Assembly (NCBI RefSeq): GCF_001544475.1
Contig: NZ_FCNW02000029.1
Coordinates: 1-64,000 of the forward strand
Source: Caballeronia humi
GTDB lineage: Bacteria > Pseudomonadota > Gammaproteobacteria > Burkholderiales > Burkholderiaceae
Length of the DNA stretch: 64,000 bases
Direction: 5' to 3'
The notes under the pieces are model-generated. The model did not search any database. It was not told the DNA's origin and saw nothing but the letters and a program-made list of their open reading frames with translations. A program made the translations under genes and the position numbers. This document shows positions 59,677 to 64,000 of the stretch, one piece after another. Every line of letters begins with the position of its first letter. The first letter of the stretch is position 1.

Positions 59677-61908
59677 ATGTCGCAAGGATTGCTCGATGCG
59701 CAAAACGGCAAGGCGGCGGCAAGCGGTTTCTCCCGCCGCTCGTTCCTCAAATTCGGTGTGACGGTGGGCGCCGCTGCGGGCGGCGGCCTTCTGCTCGGCT
59801 TCAGCTTCAACGCTTCCGGCCAGGGGCAAACCGCGAAGTCGGTCGTTAGCGGCGACGGCATCGAAGCGCCGCAGGACGGCATATTCCAGCCGAACGCGTT
59901 CGTGCAGATCGACCGCACGGGCAAGGTCACCCTCGTGATCCCGAAGGTCGAAATGGGGCAAGGCGTCTATACGTCGATCCCGATGCTGATCGCCGAAGAG
60001 CTCGAAGTGCCGCTCGAAAGCATCGTGGTCGCGCACGCGCCGCCGAACGAGGAACTCTTCAAGGACCCGCTGCTCGGCGGCCAGTTGACCGGCGGCTCGA
60101 CGTCCATCCGCTACGCGTGGGAGCCGATGCGCAAGGCGGGAGCCACCGCGCGTGTGCTGCTCGTGTCGGCGGCGGCGCAGCAATGGCAGGTCGATCCGGC
60201 GAGCTGCCACGCCGAGCGCGGACAGGTGAAGCACGCGGCGAGCAATCGCGCGATCGGCTACGGCGAACTCGTCGATGCCGCCGCGAAGCTCCCCGCGCCG
60301 CAGAGCGTGCCGCTCAAGGACCCGAAGGATTTCGGGCTCATCGGCACGGCGGCGAAGCGCATCGATTCGCCGGAAAAAATCGACGGCACAGCGATGTTCG
60401 GCCTCGACGTGCGCCTGCCCGGCATGAAGTACGCGGCGATCGTCAACTGCCCGGTGTTCGGCGGCACGCTCGCCTCCGTCGACGATACCGCCGCGAAGAA
60501 AATCCCCGGCGTCACGCAGATCGTGAAAGCCGATAACGCGGTGGCTGTTATCGGCGACCACACGTGGGCCGCGAAGCGCGGCGCGTCGGCGCTCGTCGTC
60601 AAGTGGAACGAGGGCAAGGGCGCCGCGCTGCAGATGCAGCACATCGTCGACGATCTCGCGAATGCCTCGAAGCGCGACGGCGCCGTCGCGCGCAAGGACG
60701 GCGACATCAACAAGGCGTTCGGCGATGCGAAAACGCGCGTCGATGCCGTCTATCAGCAGCCGTTTCTCGCCCATGCGACGATGGAGCCGGTCAACTGCAC
60801 GGTGCACGTGCGCGCCGATGCGTGCGATATCTGGGTGGGCACGCAGGTGCCGACGCGTGCCGTCGATACGGCCAAGCAGATCACCGGCCTCCCCGCCGAC
60901 AAGATCACGATCCACAACCACCTGCTCGGCGGCGGCTTCGGGCGCCGGCTGGAGACGGATTTCATCGCGCAGGCGCTGAAGATCGGCAAGCAGGTCGATG
61001 CGCCGGTCAAGGTCACGTTCACGCGCGAGGAGGACATCCAGCACGACATGTACCGTCCGTATTACTACGACGTCATTTCGGCCGGGCTCGATGCGAACGG
61101 CAAGCCGATCGCGTGGAAGCACCGGATCGTGGGTTCATCCGTGCTCGCACGTTTCGCGCCGCCCGCGATCAAGAACGGCGTCGATCCGGACGCCGTCGAA
61201 GTCGCCGCCGATCTGCCCTACGACCTGCCGAATCAACTCGTGGACTACGTGCGGCAGGAACCGCGCGACATCCCGACGGCGTTCTGGCGCGGCGTCGGTC
61301 CGACGCGCGGGACGTTCGTCGTGGAGAGCTTCATCGACGAACTCGCCGCGCAGGCGAAAGCCGATCCGGCTACGTACCGGCGCGGGCTGCTCGGCAAGTC
61401 GCCGCGTGCGCGCAATGTGCTCGACGTCGCGACGCAAGCCGCCGGCTGGGGCAGCACGCTGCCGAAGGGTCAGGGACGCGGGCTCTCGGTGATGCACGCG
61501 TTCGGCAGCTTCTTCTCGATCGTCACGGACGTTACGGTGGACGACAACGGCGAAGTGGCCGTGAACCGCGTCGTGTGCGCGGTCGATTGCGGCATGGTCG
61601 TGAACCCGAACACGGTGGAGGCGCAGATCCAGGGCGGCATCATCTTCGCGATCACGGCGGCGCTCTACGGCGAGGTGACGATCAAGGACGGCCGCGTCGA
61701 GCAGAGCAATTTCACCGACTATCGCATGTTGCGTCTCTCGCAGACTCCGCCGATCGACGTGCACATCGTCAAGAGCGCGGAAGCGCCCGGCGGAATCGGC
61801 GAACCGGGGACGGCCGCGCTCGCGCCCGCGCTCACCAACGCGATCTTCGCGGCGACGGGCAAGCGCGTGAGGCAATTGCCCGTCGGCCGTCAACTTCTGA
61901 AAGCGTGA
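59677..61908 (+). CDS. iorB: Molybdopterin-binding large subunit (IorB type), Tat-exported
   Basis: A 743-residue aldehyde-oxidase/xanthine-dehydrogenase family subunit of the isoquinoline 1-oxidoreductase beta type. A Tat signal (SRRSFLKFGVTVGAAAGGGL) lies near residues 19-40. Cofactor motifs include GQGVYTSIPMLIAEEL, GGGFGRRLETDF, and the catalytic glutamate in GGIGEPGTAALAPAL. There is no FAD subunit; electrons probably pass through the small subunit to the cytochrome c that follows after 11 bp. Substrates of such enzymes are aldehydes or N-heterocycles; the one here is unknown. Confidence 0.87.
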   Translation: MSQGLLDAQNGKAAASGFSRRSFLKFGVTVGAAAGGGLLLGFSFNASGQGQTAKSVVSGDGIEAPQDGIFQPNAFVQIDRTGKVTLVIPKVEMGQGVYTSIPMLIAEELEVPLESIVVAHAPPNEELFKDPLLGGQLTGGSTSIRYAWEPMRKAGATARVLLVSAAAQQWQVDPASCHAERGQVKHAASNRAIGYGELVDAAAKLPAPQSVPLKDPKDFGLIGTAAKRIDSPEKIDGTAMFGLDVRLPGMKYAAIVNCPVFGGTLASVDDTAAKKIPGVTQIVKADNAVAVIGDHTWAAKRGASALVVKWNEGKGAALQMQHIVDDLANASKRDGAVARKDGDINKAFGDAKTRVDAVYQQPFLAHATMEPVNCTVHVRADACDIWVGTQVPTRAVDTAKQITGLPADKITIHNHLLGGGFGRRLETDFIAQALKIGKQVDAPVKVTFTREEDIQHDMYRPYYYDVISAGLDANGKPIAWKHRIVGSSVLARFAPPAIKNGVDPDAVEVAADLPYDLPNQLVDYVRQEPRDIPTAFWRGVGPTRGTFVVESFIDELAAQAKADPATYRRGLLGKSPRARNVLDVATQAAGWGSTLPKGQGRGLSVMHAFGSFFSIVTDVTVDDNGEVAVNRVVCAVDCGMVVNPNTVEAQIQGGIIFAITAALYGEVTIKDGRVEQSNFTDYRMLRLSQTPPIDVHIVKSAEAPGGIGEPGTAALAPALTNAIFAATGKRVRQLPVGRQLLKA

Positions 61909-61919
61909 GGGGAACCGAC

Positions 61920-63197
61920 ATGACACGAAGAATCGTTGCAGGCATCGGCTTCGCTTTCACGCTCTCGGCGTCTACATTCGCGCAAGCCGCCACCACCGAC
62001 GATGCCCTGGTCACGCGCGGCGCGTATCTCGCGAAAGCGGGTGATTGCGTCGCGTGCCATTCGGCGCCGAAGGGCAAGCCGTTCGCGGGCGGCCTGCCGA
62101 TGAACACGCCGATGGGTCGCATCTACACGACCAACATCACGCCCGATCCGTCGACGGGCATCGGCAACTGGAGCGAGGAAGACTTCGACCGCGCGCTGCG
62201 CCGGGGTGTCGCGAAGGACGGCCACAACCTGTATCCGGCGATGCCGTATCCGTCGTACGCAAAAGTCCGCGACGACGACGTGAAGGCGCTTTACGCGTAT
62301 TTCATGAAGGGCGTCGAGCCGGTGAACCAGCCGAACCGCGCGTCCGACATTCCGTTTCCGCTCAACATGCGCTGGCCGCTCAAGCTCTGGAACCTGGTCT
62401 TCCTCGACAAGGCCGTCTATCAGGACAAGAGCGGCAAGGATGTCGCGTGGAATCGCGGCGCGTACCTGATCCAGGGGCTCGGGCACTGCGGCTCGTGTCA
62501 CACCGCGCGCGGCATTGCGTTCCAGGAGAAAGCGCTCGACGAAAGCGGCAGCGCGTTCCTCTCGGGCGCGCTGCTCGACGGCTGGTTCGCGTCGAACCTG
62601 ACAGGCGAATACAACGTCGGTCTCGGCCGATGGTCGGAAGCGGAGACCTCGCAGTTCATGAAAACCGGCGCGAACAAGCACGCGGCGGCGTTCGGCGCGA
62701 TGACCGACGTGATCAACCACAGCACGCAGGCGCTGAACGACGACGACATCACGGCGATGTCGCGCTATCTGAAGTCGCTGCCGGCGGCGGGCGGGACGAA
62801 CGCGCCGCGTTACGCGTACGATCTGAAGGCGACGAAGGTGTCGCTGACGCGCCCCGCTGGCGATGCGGGCGCCAAGGTCTACACGGCATACTGCATGCAC
62901 TGCCACGGCGCCGACGGCGCGGGCTTCGCGCCGATTCTGGCACCGCTCGCGGGCAATCCGAACGTGATGGAAAAGAATGCGTCGTCGCTCATCAACGTCA
63001 CGCTGAACGGCACGCAGGATCTCGTGATTCAGGGCGTGCCGGCCGCCTATCCGATGCCGAAGTACTCGCCGGTCCTGAACGACAAGCAGATCGCCGACGT
63101 GCTCACGTTCATCCGCGCGGGATGGAACAACGGTGCGCCGGCGGTGACGGCAGAAGATGTCGCCAAGCTGCGCAAGTCGACGCAAGCCGCGCAGTAA
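61920..63197 (+). CDS. Tri-haem cytochrome c
   Basis: A 425-residue periplasmic cytochrome. A signal peptide ends near residue 23 (STFAQA before ATTDD). Three CxxCH sites are present: CVACH at residues 43-47, CGSCH near 190 and CMHCH near 325, the spacing of alcohol/aldehyde dehydrogenase cytochrome subunits. It forms an operon with the two subunits of the molybdenum hydroxylase and should take their electrons to the respiratory chain. The ATG at 61920 follows GGGGAACC. Confidence 0.88.
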   Translation: MTRRIVAGIGFAFTLSASTFAQAATTDDALVTRGAYLAKAGDCVACHSAPKGKPFAGGLPMNTPMGRIYTTNITPDPSTGIGNWSEEDFDRALRRGVAKDGHNLYPAMPYPSYAKVRDDDVKALYAYFMKGVEPVNQPNRASDIPFPLNMRWPLKLWNLVFLDKAVYQDKSGKDVAWNRGAYLIQGLGHCGSCHTARGIAFQEKALDESGSAFLSGALLDGWFASNLTGEYNVGLGRWSEAETSQFMKTGANKHAAAFGAMTDVINHSTQALNDDDITAMSRYLKSLPAAGGTNAPRYAYDLKATKVSLTRPAGDAGAKVYTAYCMHCHGADGAGFAPILAPLAGNPNVMEKNASSLINVTLNGTQDLVIQGVPAAYPMPKYSPVLNDKQIADVLTFIRAGWNNGAPAVTAEDVAKLRKSTQAAQ

Positions 63198-63262
63198 TCG
63201 AAGCTGCCGATGTTGTTTTTTTGCCGCATGGTGTCGTTACATTCGATCAAGGAGACCGTCTC

Positions 63263-63979
63263 ATGACGCAAAAAGTAGGTTCCATGATTACTTTCCGCCG
63301 CCCAGACGGGCAGGACGTAGAGGGGTATCTCGCGAAACCGGACAAGCTGGAGGGCGCGCCCGCGATCGTCGTGATTCAGGAATGGTGGGGCGTGAACGAC
63401 CAGATCAAGGGCGTCGCCGACCGTTTCGCGCAAGCCGGGTATCTCGCGCTCGTGCCGGATCTGTTTCGCGGCAAGACGACAGTCGAAGAGGAAGAAGCGA
63501 GCCATCTGCTGGGCGGCCTCGATTTCGCCGATGCCACCGCCCAAGACGTGCGCGGCGCCGTGCTGTATCTGAAGGAGCAGGGCGCGCGCGTCGGCGTGAC
63601 GGGCTACTGCATGGGCGGCGCGCTGACGCTGCTTGCGCTGTGCAATATTCCGGAGGTGTCGGCGGGGGTGACGTGGTACGGCTTTCCGCCGCTTGATTAC
63701 GTCGATGCCAGCAAGATCAAGGTCCCGGTGCAGGGCCACTGGGCGACGCAGGACGAATTCTTTACCGCCGATATCGTCGACAAACTGGAGGCCAAGCTGA
63801 CCGAGGCCAATGTCGACGTGGAATTTCACCGCTATCTGGCGCACCACGCGTTCGCTAACGAAACCGCCGTGGGGCCGGGACGCATCCCGAGGACTCAGTT
63901 CGATCCGGTGTGGTCGCGCATGGCGTGGGACCGGACGTTGACGTTCTTTGGACGCACGTTGTGGGGAGAGGCGAAGTAG
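63263..63979 (+). CDS. Dienelactone hydrolase family protein
   Basis: A 238-residue alpha/beta hydrolase. The catalytic cysteine C116 lies in GVTGYCMGGALTLLAL, with D164 (ATQDEFF) and H194/H195 (YLAHHAFAN), the triad of dienelactone hydrolases. AAGGAGACC precedes the ATG. It is 65 bp after the cytochrome gene on the same strand. Many members act on carboxymethylenebutenolide, but without neighbouring catechol genes the substrate is open. The last 21 bases of the window hold nothing recognisable. Confidence 0.85.
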   Translation: MTQKVGSMITFRRPDGQDVEGYLAKPDKLEGAPAIVVIQEWWGVNDQIKGVADRFAQAGYLALVPDLFRGKTTVEEEEASHLLGGLDFADATAQDVRGAVLYLKEQGARVGVTGYCMGGALTLLALCNIPEVSAGVTWYGFPPLDYVDASKIKVPVQGHWATQDEFFTADIVDKLEAKLTEANVDVEFHRYLAHHAFANETAVGPGRIPRTQFDPVWSRMAWDRTLTFFGRTLWGEAK

Positions 63980-64000
63980 CGGTCAGTGGCCTTCGGTCAG

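Noticed and set aside
59217-63197. The molybdenum hydroxylase and cytochrome as a sulfite dehydrogenase for the sulfonate island
   Set aside because: The large subunit is of the xanthine oxidase family with an IorB pattern, not the sulfite oxidase family, and it is 40 kb from the island.
1-64000. CRISPR arrays, tRNA or rRNA genes, insertion sequences, integrase genes
   Set aside because: No regularly spaced repeats, cloverleaf-like sequences, transposase or integrase motifs were seen on reading; a dedicated scan was not possible here.

Overview
The window is GC-rich, gene-dense proteobacterial DNA. Gene families and order (sauRSTU, a tauR/tauXY/tauABC block, cysI-DUF934, DUF2970, several IclR, LysR and MocR regulators) point to Burkholderiales, most likely the Paraburkholderia/Caballeronia/Cupriavidus group. 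This is inferred from family content, not from a marker gene. I see no rRNA, tRNA, CRISPR array, insertion sequence or prophage.

Positions 1-19021 form a catabolic island for C2 sulfonates. It opens with the 3' end of a probable xsc (sulfoacetaldehyde acetyltransferase). Around it lie three routes into sulfoacetaldehyde: an isethionate module (IclR, GMC dehydrogenase, MHS-type transporter; iseR-iseJ-iseU-like), a sulfoacetate module (sauS-sauT-sauU with divergent IclR sauR), and a taurine module (MocR-type tauR, tauX-tauY-like taurine dehydrogenase, an APC permease and the tauABC importer). Three IclR proteins of one subtype and one TauR sit beside the modules, and inverted or direct repeats in the intergenic spaces are candidate operators.

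Positions 19022-28527 hold two small unknown genes behind a possible structured leader, a tetR/MFS pair with two tandem palindromes, a periplasmic cupin, and a MarR-azoreductase-tripartite efflux block (outer-membrane lipoprotein, EmrA, EmrB) with related inverted repeats before three of its genes. Two tiny overlapping genes follow.

Positions 28528-37920 hold a Tat-exported tyrosinase, a 770-bp non-coding gap with a perfect FNR-type box, two tandem paralogous haemagglutinin-like exoproteins with GLUG-type repeats, a MocR regulator and a DUF2970 protein. Positions 37921-42799 hold a 79-bp hairpin, a sulfite/nitrite reductase haemoprotein with its DUF934 partner, a CoA-transferase remnant, an alpha/beta hydrolase and a GlcD-type FAD oxidase.

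Positions 42800-49167 are the least conventional part: an M14 carboxypeptidase fused to a von Willebrand A domain, coupled to a small protein, and divergent from a large HExxHxxGxxH zincin; neither peptidase has a recognisable signal peptide. Positions 49175-56330 are a LysR-controlled alcohol/hydroxy-acid/aldehyde oxidation operon ending in a strong terminator. The rest holds a squalene/phytoene synthase, an HdeD-like membrane protein with a papain-like C-terminal domain, an isoquinoline-oxidoreductase-type molybdenum hydroxylase with a tri-haem cytochrome c, and a dienelactone hydrolase.
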